The notes under the pieces: model-generated
Database searches by the model: none
The model's input: the letters and a program-made list of their open reading frames with translations, nothing else
Told to the model about the DNA's origin: nothing
In this document: positions 16,111-25,109 of the stretch, one piece after another
How the letters are laid out: each line of letters begins with the position of its first letter
How positions within the stretch are numbered: the first letter of the stretch is position 1
Source: JBOCEF01 sp047610385
Lineage (GTDB): Bacteria; Pseudomonadota; Alphaproteobacteria; Rhodobacterales; Rhodobacteraceae
DNA: 39,238 nt
Direction: 5' to 3'
Assembly (NCBI GenBank): GCA_047610385.1
Contig: JBLGAC010000038.1
Span: 1-39,238, forward strand
Position numbers and translations under genes: made by a program

Positions 16111-17354
16111 CTAGGCGCTGCGCCCCGCCGCGCGGCCTGAGAACAGGCACCCCCCGAGAAACGTGCCTTCGTGCGCGTTGTATCCATGATGCCCGCCCCC
16201 GCCAAAGCCCGCGACCTCGCCCGCCGCGAACAGCCCGTCGATGGGCGCGCCGCCTGCATCCAGCGCCCGCGCGTCCAGATCAGTGTGCTGCCCGCCCAGC
16301 GATTTGCTGGTCAGCACGTTCAGGCGCACGGTGATCAGCGGGCCATTGGCGGGGTCCAGAAACTTGTGCGGCTTTGCGGTGCGGATCATCCTGTCGCCGC
16401 GATATTTGCGCGCCGCGCGGATCGCGGTGATCTGCGTGTCTTTGCTGAACGGATTGTCAATCGCGCGGTCGCGGGCCTCCAGTTGTGCGCGGATATCGGC
16501 AAGGTCCAGCGGGGCGTGCGGCGTGTCCTTGTTCATGCCCGCAACCAGCGCGTGCAGATCGCCGCGCACCACGAAATCCTCACCATGGGTCGTGAACGCC
16601 TCCACCGCCGCAGTGGCGCCTTTGCCGAGCCGGGCCTTCAGCACCTCAATCTAGCGGCCAGAGGTGAAATCGCGGTTCTGCTCAGACCCCGACAGCGCGA
16701 ATTCCTTTTCGATGATCTTTTGGGTCAGAATGCACCTGCTGTGCGCATACCCGGTCGACCGAATGCGCTTCAGTGTCGAAAGCGTGTCAAAGCCCGGCAG
16801 GCACGGTGCCTCCATCCGTTTGCCTAGCGCGTCGAGCCACACGCTGCTTGGCCCCGGCAGGATGTGGATGCCGTGATTGGGCCAGATCGGGTTCCAGTTC
16901 GTGATGCGCTCAAAATAATACCACATGCGGTCTTCGTTGATGACCCCGGCGCCTGCGTTGCGCGCGATGGTCTGCATGGTGCCATCCACGTAATCGGGCA
17001 CGTCGGCGATCATGCGTGCGGGCGGCGGGCCAAGCCGATCCACCGGCCAGACCTTGCGCACCATGTCGTGGTTCCCGCCAATGCCGCCGGTGGTCAGGAT
17101 GATGCTTTGGGCCGACACCTCAAACCCGCCGGCCAGATCGCGGTTGTCGCGGATGCCCATGCGGCGCTGTTCAGGCGTGTTGACCATGAAAGCCCGCCCA
17201 GCGACCAGAACGCCTGACCGCCCAGCGATTGCGCGCCCTCCAGATCGACGATCAGGACTGCGCGCCCGCGATCCGCCGCCGCGCAGGCCGCGACCAGCCC
17301 GGCAAGCCCCGCGCCCACGATGGCGACGTCGCATTGATGTGTCTCGATGCCCAT
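16111..17354 (-). pseudogene. FAD-binding dehydrogenase (fumarate reductase/ketosteroid-dehydrogenase-like), multiply broken
   Basis: Remains of a flavoprotein of about 550 residues; about 414 codons survive in pieces. The N-terminus (ATG 17354) reads DVAIVGAGLAGLVAACAAADRG, a FAD dinucleotide motif, to QAFWSLGGL. A one-base loss in a T-run (plus-strand AAA at 17189-17191) shifts the frame, after which FMVNTPEQRRMGIRD resumes. About 125 residues are missing near 17130, where RDNRDLA joins GGFEVSAQSIILTTGGIGG. A TAG at 16651-16653 with a small gap stops the frame, and the remainder (LKARLGKGATAAVEAF through GGGGHHGYNAHEGTFLGGCLFSGRAAG) continues in the same frame to 16111. Four separate defects argue for real decay. 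Confidence 0.88.
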
Positions 17355-17508
17355 CCCGGCCCCCACGCAAAACCGGGGGCCAGAGTGAATGGCGCGGCGG
17401 GGGATGCGCAAGCGATGGATCGCATGCAGGCAGGTTTTTTGCGATCAGCGTGGGGGCGCGTGGCGCGCGCAGATGCGGTTCAAACATCCCGCTTGCCGCG
17501 CGATGATG

Positions 17509-17574
17509 CCGGTCAAGCACCGGTCAAGCACCGGTCAAGCGCCGATCAAACGCCGGTCAAACGCCGGTCAGATG
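17509..17574. repeat. Six tandem 11-bp repeats overlapping the ilvD stop
   Basis: Consecutive 11-mers: CCGGTCAAGCA twice (17509-17530), CCGGTCAAGCG, CCGATCAAACG, CCGGTCAAACG and CCGGTCAGATG (to 17574). The last unit contains the ilvD stop codon (TCA at 17568-17570 on the plus strand), so the array grew outward from the 3' end of ilvD into the gap before the pseudogene. Neighbouring units are the most alike, as expected from slippage. Confidence 0.92.
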
Positions 17575-19406
17575 TCGCGAAAGCCCCCCTTGTCGGCGCT
17601 GCTGGCAAACGCGGCATAGGCTTTCAGCGCGCGGGTGATGATGCGGGTGCGCGGGCCGGGGTCGCACCAGCGCATCGCCTCAGGGCGCGCCTCCATCGCC
17701 GCGCGGCGGGTGGCCAGAACATCGTTTGGGACCATCAGGGTGATGGTGCGGGCGGGGATGTCGATTTCGATCATATCGCCATCCTCGATCAACGCGATCG
17801 CGCCACCTGCGGCAGCCTCAGGCGACACATGGCCCAGCGACAGCCCCGCCGTCGCGCCAGAGAACCGCCCATCAGTGATCAGCGCGCAGCTGTCATCGAT
17901 CTTTTGCGCCTTCATCGACATGGTGGGTTTCAGCATTTCTTGCATGCCCGGCCCGCCCTTGGGCCCCTCATACCGGATCACCACCGCGGTGCCGGGCGCG
18001 ATGGTCCCGGCGTCGATGGAGGTCAGCGCGGTTTCCTGCTGGTCGAACACCCGGGCCTTGCCGGTCCAGCGCAGCATGTCCGCGCGCACCGCGCCGGTTT
18101 TCACCACGCAGCCATCCACCGCGATGTTGCCCTTCAGGATCGCAAGGCCGCCTTCGGAGGAATAGGGATGGTCGATGTCGCGGATGCAGCCTGCGGTCCG
18201 GTCCAGATCCATGTCCTGCCAGCGCATGTTCTGGGCATAAGGCTTGATGGTGCGCACGCCGCCGGGGGCCGCGCGATAGAAATGGTTGGCCTCGGCGTCC
18301 CCTGACCGCTTCACGTCCCATGTCGCCAGCACCTGCGCCAAGGTCTGGCCGCTGACAGTGGGCAGGGACGCGTCGATCAACCCGGCGGCGTTCAATTCGC
18401 CCATGATGCCCATGATGCCGCCAGCGCGGTGCACGTCCTCCATGTAATAATCGGGGCTTGCGGGGGCGACCTTGCACAGATGCGGAATGCGCCGCGACAG
18501 GCGGTCCATGTCGGCCAAGGTGAAATCCACGCCCGCCTCCTGCGCCAGCGCCAGCAGATGCAGGATGGTGTTGGTCGACCCGCCCATGGCGATGTCGACG
18601 GTCATGGCATTTTCAAACGCCGCGCGGGTGGCAATGGCGCGGGGCAGGGCGGAGGGATCTTCGTCCTCATAATACCGTTTGGCCAGCGCCACGATTGTGC
18701 GGGCGGCACGTTCAAACAGGCCTTTGCGGTCGGCATGGGTGGCCAGCATAGATCCGTTGCCCGGCAGCGCCAGCCCGATGGCTTCGGCCAGACAGTTCAT
18801 CGAATTGGCGGTGAACATGCCCGAACACGACCCGCAGGTTGGGCAGGCGTTCAGTTCAATGTCCAGCGCCGCGCTGGCCTGATCAGGGTCAAAGGCGGCG
18901 ATATAGGCCTCAACCGGGTCCACCCGGCGCATGACGTTGTTGTTGACGATGCGCCCGGCCTCCATCGGCCCGCCCGACACGTAAATGACCGGGATGTTGA
19001 GCCGCAGCCCCGCCAGCAGCATCCCCGGCGTGATCTTGTCGCAATTGGACACGCAGATCAGCGCGTCGACGCAGTGTGCCTGGCACATGTATTCGATGCT
19101 GTCAGCGATCAGATCGCGGCTGGGCAGGGAATACAGCATGCCGTCATGGCCCATGGCGATGCCGTCATCAATCGCGATGGTGCTGAATTCGCGCGCAATC
19201 CCGCCTGCGGCATTGATTGTCTCGCACACCAGACGCCCGACCTCTGCCAGATGCACATGGCCGGGCACGAATTCGGTGAACGAATTGGCCACCGCGATGA
19301 TCGGCTTGCCGAAATCATCGGGCGACACCCCCGCAGCCATCCACAGGGATCTGGCGGCGGCGGCCGATTTGCCTGTGGTGACGCGGTTGGAGGGATAGGG
19401 CGGCAT
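17568..19406 (-). CDS. ilvD: Dihydroxy-acid dehydratase
   Basis: Fe-S enzyme of branched-chain amino-acid synthesis, converting 2,3-dihydroxy-isovalerate and -methylvalerate to the 2-keto acids. The 612 residues compare with about 616 in E. coli. The cluster and metal motifs are present: FTEFVPGHVHL region, CVSNCDKITPGML with the carbamylated-lysine position, CPTCGSCSGMFTANSMNCLAEA, and the C-terminal ITDGRFSGATAGLSLGHVSPEAA. AGGAG lies about 9 nt upstream of the chosen ATG at 19406; an upstream in-frame ATG at 19469 adds unconserved residues. Apparently monocistronic and intact between two decayed genes. It is the biosynthetic paralogue of the sugar-acid dehydratase at 9366-11105. Confidence 0.95.
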   Translation of the reverse strand: MPPYPSNRVTTGKSAAAARSLWMAAGVSPDDFGKPIIAVANSFTEFVPGHVHLAEVGRLVCETINAAGGIAREFSTIAIDDGIAMGHDGMLYSLPSRDLIADSIEYMCQAHCVDALICVSNCDKITPGMLLAGLRLNIPVIYVSGGPMEAGRIVNNNVMRRVDPVEAYIAAFDPDQASAALDIELNACPTCGSCSGMFTANSMNCLAEAIGLALPGNGSMLATHADRKGLFERAARTIVALAKRYYEDEDPSALPRAIATRAAFENAMTVDIAMGGSTNTILHLLALAQEAGVDFTLADMDRLSRRIPHLCKVAPASPDYYMEDVHRAGGIMGIMGELNAAGLIDASLPTVSGQTLAQVLATWDVKRSGDAEANHFYRAAPGGVRTIKPYAQNMRWQDMDLDRTAGCIRDIDHPYSSEGGLAILKGNIAVDGCVVKTGAVRADMLRWTGKARVFDQQETALTSIDAGTIAPGTAVVIRYEGPKGGPGMQEMLKPTMSMKAQKIDDSCALITDGRFSGATAGLSLGHVSPEAAAGGAIALIEDGDMIEIDIPARTITLMVPNDVLATRRAAMEARPEAMRWCDPGPRTRIITRALKAYAAFASSADKGGFRDI

Positions 19407-19615
19407 GGGGCGTGCTCCTGAATCGGGGCGACTTGGGGGGTCACGATAACGCGCGACATGCGCGGGCACCGGGGAAAATGGCGCCGAGGGGCGTGTGAGC
19501 GCAAAAATAAACGACGTTCATTTGTATTTTAAGGGTGAGTGGATCCGAGGTCATCGTGGATTTCAGTGACGGCAGCGCCGGGCGAAATTGACGCAAGAAA
19601 ACATGGACATTTTTT
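19407..19615. promoter_or_regulatory. Divergent region between ilvD and the VPLPA-CTERM relic
   Basis: 209 nt, AT-richer than its surroundings around 19500-19530. It must hold the ilvD promoter; read on the minus strand, TTAAAATACAAATGAACG is the most promoter-like stretch. No branched-chain leader peptide with Leu/Ile/Val runs was recognised. Confidence 0.3.
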
Positions 19616-20279
19616 ATGAGTATGAAAATCACGGTTTGCGCCCTTGCCGCAGCATGCGCAGGGCTCATGTCCTCCGATGCATCGGCGGCCAGCGGATTTC
19701 CGGCGACGCTGCTGGACAACGGAACCAGTTTTGCGGACTCGGTGTTCACCGGCGCGCCGGGCACCGGGCTGTATGGTGCCTAGGGCAGCGAATGGGGCGG
19801 GATCGGCGGCCAGATCGTCACCTTTGATTTCGGCCTCGATCGGATTGAAAACCTCAGCGGCGCCGATTTCACGATCTACGAAAAAAGGTGGGGGCCTTGA
19901 GTTCGATCTGATTGCGGTGTCCGCCAGCCTCGATGGCCTGACATTCACCGACGTAACCCTGAGCGAAACCACCTATTTCGCCATCGTCGGCGACGAATTG
20001 CATGGCAGCGCTTCCTTCGCCCGATCCTATGATCTGCAGGGCGCGCTGGCGCTGGCGCGCTAAGTGCGCATCGACGGCGACGGCGACGGAACCGCCGCCG
20101 GCAGCGGGACCAATGGCTTCGATCTGGACGGGATGGGCGCGATACACCTCGCCTCGGTCCCGGTCCCAGCGGCTTTGCCGTTGAAGCTGGGCGGGTTGGC
20201 GGTGTTTGGGGCGGTGGCGCGCAAGCGCGCGCGGCTGACTGCCGGCGACAGGGCGTGCGGCGGCGTCAGGCCAGCATGA
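19616..20279 (+). pseudogene. VPLPA-CTERM sorting-domain secreted protein, decayed
   Basis: Relic of an exported protein that an exosortase would have processed. ATG 19616 begins a signal peptide (MKITVCALAAACAGLMSSDASAAS). The frame then meets TAG at 19781-19783, continues as GSEWGGIGGQIVTFDFGLD, and shifts by one base in the A6 run near 19891-19896 (YEK then GGGLEFDLIAVSASLDG). TAA at 20061-20063 interrupts ALALAR/VRIDGDGDG, probably an ancestral TAC. The C-terminus VPVPAALPLKLGGLAVFGAVARKRARL is a VPLPA-CTERM tail: recognition motif, hydrophobic helix and basic end, with an odd Lys in the helix. Three lesions, each easily reverted on paper, support a pseudogene. No exosortase gene is in the window. 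Confidence 0.85.
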
Positions 20280-20907
20280 CCGCAATGCGGGTGGCGGCGA
20301 CGACCCCGTCGATGATGCGCACCCGGGTGCGGCCTGCGGCACGGCGCGGAATGTCCACCATGCCCGCGCAGCCCAGCACCACCGATTGCACGTTGTCTTC
20401 ATGGGCGGCGGCGGCGATTTCGTCGATCACCCGGGCGCTGGCGGCGTCCGGGTCGCTTTCCAATGCCAGCACTGGCACGCCGCTGGCGCGCACCCGTGCC
20501 AGTTGGCCGCCCAACCCGTATGCGGCAATGTTGGCTTCCAGAATGGGCACCGACACTGCCAACGTGGTGACCACCGAAAACCGCGCCCCGGCCAGCGCGG
20601 CCAGATGATACCCCGCCTGACCGATGCCGATGACCGGGCAGGCACAGATCGCGCGCGCCTGGTCCAGCCCGGTGTCGTCAAAGCACCCGATGATCACGGC
20701 AGACGCGCCGCCATCGGACGCGTCTTGTGCCAGCCGCAGCAGGTGGGGCAGGGCCGCGGCGCCGTCTTCCTCGCCCTGGATCGATGCGGGCCCGTCATGG
20801 CTGGTGACGCCGATGATGTCTGCGCCGGGCGCGGCACTGCGCGCGGCTGCCAGCATCGCCCGCGTCATGGAGGCGGTGGCGTTCGGGTTGATGATCGTGA
20901 TGTGCAT
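20266..20907 (-). CDS. Asp/Glu/hydantoin racemase family protein
   Basis: Cofactor-independent racemase of 213 residues. Both catalytic cysteines are visible: C75 in VIIGCFDDTG and C180 in VVLGCAGMVD. The N-terminus HITIINPNATASMT is the family signature. Members racemise hydantoins, allantoin or amino acids, and some are maleate isomerases; the INPNA opening favours the hydantoin-racemase/DcsC branch. It is the last gene of the ABC operon, with its ATG directly after the upstream permease stop, so it probably acts on the imported compound. No hydantoinase or carbamoylase is nearby. Its 3' end overlaps the VPLPA-CTERM relic by 14 nt. Confidence 0.85.
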   Translation of the reverse strand: MHITIINPNATASMTRAMLAAARSAAPGADIIGVTSHDGPASIQGEEDGAAALPHLLRLAQDASDGGASAVIIGCFDDTGLDQARAICACPVIGIGQAGYHLAALAGARFSVVTTLAVSVPILEANIAAYGLGGQLARVRASGVPVLALESDPDAASARVIDEIAAAAHEDNVQSVVLGCAGMVDIPRRAAGRTRVRIIDGVVAATRIAVMLA

Positions 20908-21747
20908 TCAGGCCATCCCGTCGCCAGCATCAGATCCCGCCCGCGCCCGCCGCCGGTTCATCACCCGCGCAGTGATCAGGAACACGCCGATGATCACAAA
21001 CGAAAACACCGTGGTCAGTGTGCCGAGCGCGAAGATCACCGGGGTGGTGACGTTGGTGGTCATGCCAAAAATCTCCAGCGGCAGGGTGTTGCGGCTGCCT
21101 GCGGTCAGCAGGGTGCGCGCGAATTCATCATAGCTGAGCGTAAAGCCGAACAGCGCGACCCCGATCAGGGACGGTGCGATGATCGGCAACACCACATGGC
21201 GGATGGTCTGCCAGTTGCTGGCACCTTGGTCGCGGGCGGCTTCCTCATAGCTTTTGTCAAAGCGGTTGAAGACCGCGAACATGATCAAAAGGCCAAACGG
21301 CAGCGTCCATGTCAGCTGCGACCCAAAGCCTGAGGTCGCCCAATGCACTTTCAGGCCCAATTGCGAAAAGATCAGCCCGACGCCCAGCGACACCAGGATC
21401 GACGGGATCACCAGCGATGTGATGATCAGATAAAACAATATGCCCGACCCGGCGAAGCGTTTGCGAAACGCCAGCCCGCCCATGATCGACACCACCACGG
21501 TGGTGACCATCACGATCAGCCCCAGCAGCAGGCTGCGCGAAAACGATCCCCAGATGTCGCCGACGGCCTGCTGCTCGAACAGGTCCCGGAACCAGTGCAG
21601 CGACGTGCCGCGCATGGGAAAGGTCAGCCCGCCCAGCGGCCCTTGGAACGACAGGATGGCGATGGTCAGGGTGGGGCCGTACAGGAACAGCACAAACAGG
21701 GTAAAAAAGGCGGACAGGACGTAAAAGCTGCGCGGTCTGGGCTCCAT
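20908..21747 (-). CDS. ABC transporter permease, PotC-like
   Basis: Inner-membrane permease of 279 residues with six predicted TM segments, the first at about 8-32 (FYVLSAFFTLFVLFLYGPTL). The EAA loop for ATPase contact is EEAARDQGASNWQTIRHVVLPIIAPSL. It resembles PotC of spermidine/putrescine-type importers. ATG 21747 lies 2 nt after the stop of the partner permease and its own stop abuts the racemase start, so all three are translated as a unit. Confidence 0.92.
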   Translation of the reverse strand: MEPRPRSFYVLSAFFTLFVLFLYGPTLTIAILSFQGPLGGLTFPMRGTSLHWFRDLFEQQAVGDIWGSFSRSLLLGLIVMVTTVVVSIMGGLAFRKRFAGSGILFYLIITSLVIPSILVSLGVGLIFSQLGLKVHWATSGFGSQLTWTLPFGLLIMFAVFNRFDKSYEEAARDQGASNWQTIRHVVLPIIAPSLIGVALFGFTLSYDEFARTLLTAGSRNTLPLEIFGMTTNVTTPVIFALGTLTTVFSFVIIGVFLITARVMNRRRARAGSDAGDGMA

Positions 21748-21749
21748 GC

Positions 21750-22613
21750 TCAAAGCTCCTTGCGGATGTCGACAAAGCGCAGAAGGATGCCGATGGTGAT
21801 CAGCACCGTGGCCAGCAGCACCACCGCGGTCGCCGATGCGGACGGGTATTGCAGCAGCGCGATGTCGTTTGAAATCAACCGCCCGACATTGGCCGATTGG
21901 CTGCCAGACATGATCCGCACCGTGATGAAATCGCCCATCACCAGCGTCACCACGAAGATGGTGCCGATCATGATGCCGGGTTTCGTCAGCGGGATGATCA
22001 CGTTCCACAAGATCTGCGCGCCTGAGGCACCTGCGTCGCGCGCCGCCTCAATCAAGGATTTGTCGATGCGCATCATGGTGTTGAAGATCGGCACCACCAT
22101 GAACAGGGTGTAAAGATGCACAAAGGCTAGGATCACCGCGAAATCTGAGAACAACAGCCAGTCCAGCGGCTCATCTATCGCGCCCCATGATATCAGCGCG
22201 GAATTGGCGATGCCGTTGCGGCCCAGAAACGGGATCCACGATATCATGCGGATGATGTTCGACGTCCAGAACGGGATCGTGCACAGCAAAAACAGTGCGA
22301 TCTGCCAAGTTTGCGTGCGCACATGGAACGCCAGAAAATACGCAACGGTGAAGCCGATCGACAGCGTGATCGCCCAGGTGATGACCGCGTATTTAAAGGT
22401 GTTCAGGAACACTTTCAGCGTCACGGGAGACCCGAACAGGAAGTCGTAATTTTCCCAGCTGAAGGCCGGAATGATCGAAAACTCAGTCGTTTGCCAAAAG
22501 CTGACCACCACGATCACGATGATCGGCAGGATCAGGAACAGCGCCAGCACCACGGCCAGCGGGGACGCGAGCAGCCAGCCCGTCAGGTGGCGCGAGCGCA
22601 TAAATCGGTCCAT
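21750..22613 (-). CDS. ABC transporter permease, PotB-like
   Basis: Inner-membrane permease of 287 residues with six TM segments, starting at about residue 13 (WLLASPLAVVLALFLILPIIVIVVVSF). The EAA loop is IEAARDAGASGAQILWNVIIPLTKPGI. ATG 22613 gives MDRFMRSRHL; the Met at 22601 is also possible. It forms the heterodimeric channel with the PotC-like neighbour. It lies 59 nt downstream of the binding-protein gene with a stem-loop between. Confidence 0.92.
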   Translation of the reverse strand: MDRFMRSRHLTGWLLASPLAVVLALFLILPIIVIVVVSFWQTTEFSIIPAFSWENYDFLFGSPVTLKVFLNTFKYAVITWAITLSIGFTVAYFLAFHVRTQTWQIALFLLCTIPFWTSNIIRMISWIPFLGRNGIANSALISWGAIDEPLDWLLFSDFAVILAFVHLYTLFMVVPIFNTMMRIDKSLIEAARDAGASGAQILWNVIIPLTKPGIMIGTIFVVTLVMGDFITVRIMSGSQSANVGRLISNDIALLQYPSASATAVVLLATVLITIGILLRFVDIRKEL

Positions 22614-22639
22614 GGCATGATGCTTTCGGCAAAGTGGCC

Positions 22640-22664
22640 GAGGCCCCGGCGTCGCCGGGACCTC
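22640..22664 (-). terminator. Intercistronic hairpin after the binding-protein gene
   Basis: GAGGCCCCGGC (22640-22650) and GCCGGGACCTC (22654-22664) form an 11-bp stem with one mismatch and a 3-nt loop. No T-run follows on the minus strand. Its position between receptor and permease suggests mRNA stabilisation or partial termination. Confidence 0.5.
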
Positions 22665-22672
22665 GTTGGGGA

Positions 22673-23938
22673 TCAAGACGCGATGAATTCGTTCCACTTG
22701 CGAACCATGTACTGGTTCTCAGGCATAACCGAATTCCAGCACGCCACTGCGCCCATGCGGTCGGTGAACGACCCGCCATCGCGCACATCGCCGGCGCCAG
22801 CCAGTTTCTGCCCCGACGGGTTGGTGATGTCGCCCGCGGCGGCTTTGCCCTCGAACCAATAGCCCCATTCATCGGCGCTCATGTGGTTCTTGGACGTCTC
22901 GGGCACGGCCGAATAATAGCCCTGACGCATCAGATATCCGCCGACCCAGCCGTCGAGATACCAGTTGATGTATTCATAGGCTGCATCCAGCTCCAGCCCG
23001 CTCAGGCGGCTCGACAGACCGATGCCGCCACCCCAGCTGCGATAGCCTTCCTTCAGCGGCTGGTACACGCACGGGATGCCGCGCGATTTGACGGCGGTGA
23101 TCGCGGGCGACCACATCGACTGGATCACCACCTCGCCGGACGCCATCAGGTTCACGCTCTCGTCGAACGATTTCCAGAAGGCGCGGAACTGACCGGCCTG
23201 CTTGGCCTCAGTGAAAATCGCCATGGTCTTGTCGATTTCGGCGCGGGTCATGGCGCCCTTGTCGCCATATTTGATCTCTCCCATCGCTTCGCAGACCATG
23301 GCCATGTCCATGATCCCGATCGAGGAGATGTCGAGGATCGACGCCTTGCCCTTGAATTCGGGGTTCAGCAATTCGGCCCAGCTGTCGATCGGACGGCCGA
23401 TCAGGTCAGGGCGGATGCCCAGCGTGTCGGCGTTGTAGATCGTGGGGATCAGGGTCATCCAGCCGGATTCGTTGTCGGCGAAATCAGTGCCGCCCGGGCC
23501 GGAGGTGAACCCGACCGAGTGCGGCGCCGTGCCCTGCGCAATGGTGCTGTCAGGCGTCAGCTTGCCATTGCGAAAGATGCCGACAATCTTGTCGTAGTTC
23601 TTGATTTTGCTGGTGTCCATCGCCTGCAAATTGCCGGTCGGCCAGACCTTTTTGCAAATCCAGTATTCGATGTCGGCAATGTCAAAGCTGTCGGGCTGGG
23701 TCGCCGCACGCTGGGTGACGCTGTCGCTGTCAAGCGCGGTCATCTCAAGCGTAAACCCAAGGTCGGATTTCACCTTGGTCGCCACGTCGTTGAGGTTCGA
23801 CACCCCGGTGCCAAACTGGCGCAGGGTGATGTCCTTGATATTCTGGGCCCAGAGCATCGGTGCCGGAAAGGCGGATGCGGCGGCGGCGGCAGCGCCGCCC
23901 TTCAGAATGCTGCGGCGTGAGATTTTGGTCGTCGTCAT
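22673..23938 (-). CDS. ABC transporter substrate-binding protein, PotD-like, Tat-exported
   Basis: Periplasmic receptor of 421 residues. The N-terminus SRRSILKGGAAAAAASAFPAPMLWA is a twin-arginine signal, so it is probably exported folded. The mature part is of the spermidine/putrescine (PotD) class, with a long C-terminal region (AAYEYINWYLDGWVGGYLMRQGYYSAVPE). AGGAG lies before ATG 23938. The ligand cannot be told: the operon's racemase hints at a chiral amino acid, hydantoin or ureide rather than a polyamine. First receptor-to-channel junction carries a stem-loop. Confidence 0.9.
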   Translation of the reverse strand: MTTTKISRRSILKGGAAAAAASAFPAPMLWAQNIKDITLRQFGTGVSNLNDVATKVKSDLGFTLEMTALDSDSVTQRAATQPDSFDIADIEYWICKKVWPTGNLQAMDTSKIKNYDKIVGIFRNGKLTPDSTIAQGTAPHSVGFTSGPGGTDFADNESGWMTLIPTIYNADTLGIRPDLIGRPIDSWAELLNPEFKGKASILDISSIGIMDMAMVCEAMGEIKYGDKGAMTRAEIDKTMAIFTEAKQAGQFRAFWKSFDESVNLMASGEVVIQSMWSPAITAVKSRGIPCVYQPLKEGYRSWGGGIGLSSRLSGLELDAAYEYINWYLDGWVGGYLMRQGYYSAVPETSKNHMSADEWGYWFEGKAAAGDITNPSGQKLAGAGDVRDGGSFTDRMGAVACWNSVMPENQYMVRKWNEFIAS

Positions 23939-23980
23939 CGGTGCTCTCCTGGTCGGGTCGTGGTCTTTTGGGGGATGGTT

Positions 23981-24967
23981 TCAGGACGCCAGCGGGTGCA
24001 GGCGGTTTTCGTCCCAGCGCAGTCCGATCCGGTCGCCGGGGTTGAACGGGGCGGCGAAGAAATCCGCCTCAGGGGTCAGGGCGGTCACGTCCTGATCCCC
24101 GGCCATGCGGGCGGTCACGGCCACATGTGCGCCTTGGTATTCGACGCCCACCACTGCGGCGGCGGCATTTGCGCCTTCGGGCGCGCCGATGCGGATTGCA
24201 TCGCAGCGCAAGGCAAAATGGCCGTGGGGCAGGGCGATCACGTTGTGCCCGCCCATGAACCGCGCCACAAAGGCTGTGCGCGGTGCGTTGAACACATCGC
24301 GCGCCGGGCCGGCCTGTTCGATCACGGCGCTGTTCATCACCACGATTTCATCGGCGAGGGCCAACGCCTCATCCTGGCTGTGGGTGACGTGCAGAAAGGT
24401 GATGCCCAATTCGCGCTGCAGCTTTTTCAGTTCTGCGCGCATCCGGATGCGCAAAAAGGGGTCGAGCGCGGAAAGCGGCTCATCCAGCAGCAACGCCTGC
24501 GGCCGGGTGATCAGGGCGCGCGCCAAAGCCACGCGCTGTTGCTGGCCGCCAGACAATTGGTCGGGCAGGCGTTCGGCGAACCCGGTCATGTCGACCAGCT
24601 CCAGCATCTCCATCGCGGCTTTGCGGCGGGTGGGCGCGTCGGTCCCTTTCATCTTCAGGCTGAAGGCGACGTTGTCAGCGACGCTCAGATGCGGGAACAG
24701 CGCATAGCTTTGGAACATCATCGCGGTGCCGCGCCTCGCGGGCGGCAGGCGCGAGACATCGCGCCCCGACAGCACCACCGATCCGTCGGTCACGCTTTCA
24801 TGCCCGGCAATCATCCGCAGGGTGGATGATTTCCCGCAGCCCGACGGGCCCAGTAGGCAGGCATAAGACCCGGCGCGGAAATGATGGTTGATCGCGTCCA
24901 CCGCCAGGGCAGTCCCATAGCGTTTGGTGAGCGAGATCAGTTCAAGGTCATGTTTGGGTGCGGTCAT
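23981..24967 (-). CDS. ABC transporter ATP-binding protein, PotA-like
   Basis: ATPase of 328 residues: Walker A GPSGCGKSS (about 38-46), Q-loop FQSYALFPHLSVADNV, signature LSGGQQQRVALARAL, Walker B ALLLDEPLSALD, and the switch His in HVTHSQDEALALAD. A C-terminal TOBE-type domain (from about 235) is typical of the PotA/FbpC group. GAGG precedes ATG 24967. First gene of the minus-strand operon; the divergent GntR regulator should control it. Confidence 0.93.
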   Translation of the reverse strand: MTAPKHDLELISLTKRYGTALAVDAINHHFRAGSYACLLGPSGCGKSSTLRMIAGHESVTDGSVVLSGRDVSRLPPARRGTAMMFQSYALFPHLSVADNVAFSLKMKGTDAPTRRKAAMEMLELVDMTGFAERLPDQLSGGQQQRVALARALITRPQALLLDEPLSALDPFLRIRMRAELKKLQRELGITFLHVTHSQDEALALADEIVVMNSAVIEQAGPARDVFNAPRTAFVARFMGGHNVIALPHGHFALRCDAIRIGAPEGANAAAAVVGVEYQGAHVAVTARMAGDQDVTALTPEADFFAAPFNPGDRIGLRWDENRLHPLAS

Positions 24968-25060
24968 GCGATCCTCGTGGCTGTCGATCGGATGCTGCGG
25001 GACGGTGTCGCGTGCGTGCAATCATAAATGGCGCGCTGAGGTGCAGTTATCGCCTTTTTG

Positions 25061-25075
25061 TGCATAAATTATGCA
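25061..25075. promoter_or_regulatory. Perfect palindrome TGCATAAATTATGCA
   Basis: Seven-base arms around a central A in the divergent ABC/gntR region. It is followed at once by a second small palindrome, GCAATTGC (25073-25080). Candidate operator, or a palindromic promoter element of the ABC operon. Confidence 0.45.
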
Positions 25076-25109
25076 ATTGCGCACGCGGAATGATCAAAAT
25101 ATGAACTCA

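Noticed and set aside
17509..17574. Possible CRISPR or attachment site
   Set aside because: 11-bp period, no spacers, no tRNA or integrase nearby.
18429..19421. 330-codon plus-strand frame opposite ilvD
   Set aside because: Shadow of ilvD, which has all cluster and metal motifs; the shadow has no signal, domain or ribosome-binding site.
22634..23920. 428-codon plus-strand frame opposite the PotD-like receptor gene
   Set aside because: Fully antisense to a gene with a Tat signal and family blocks; composition is typical of a GC-rich antisense frame.
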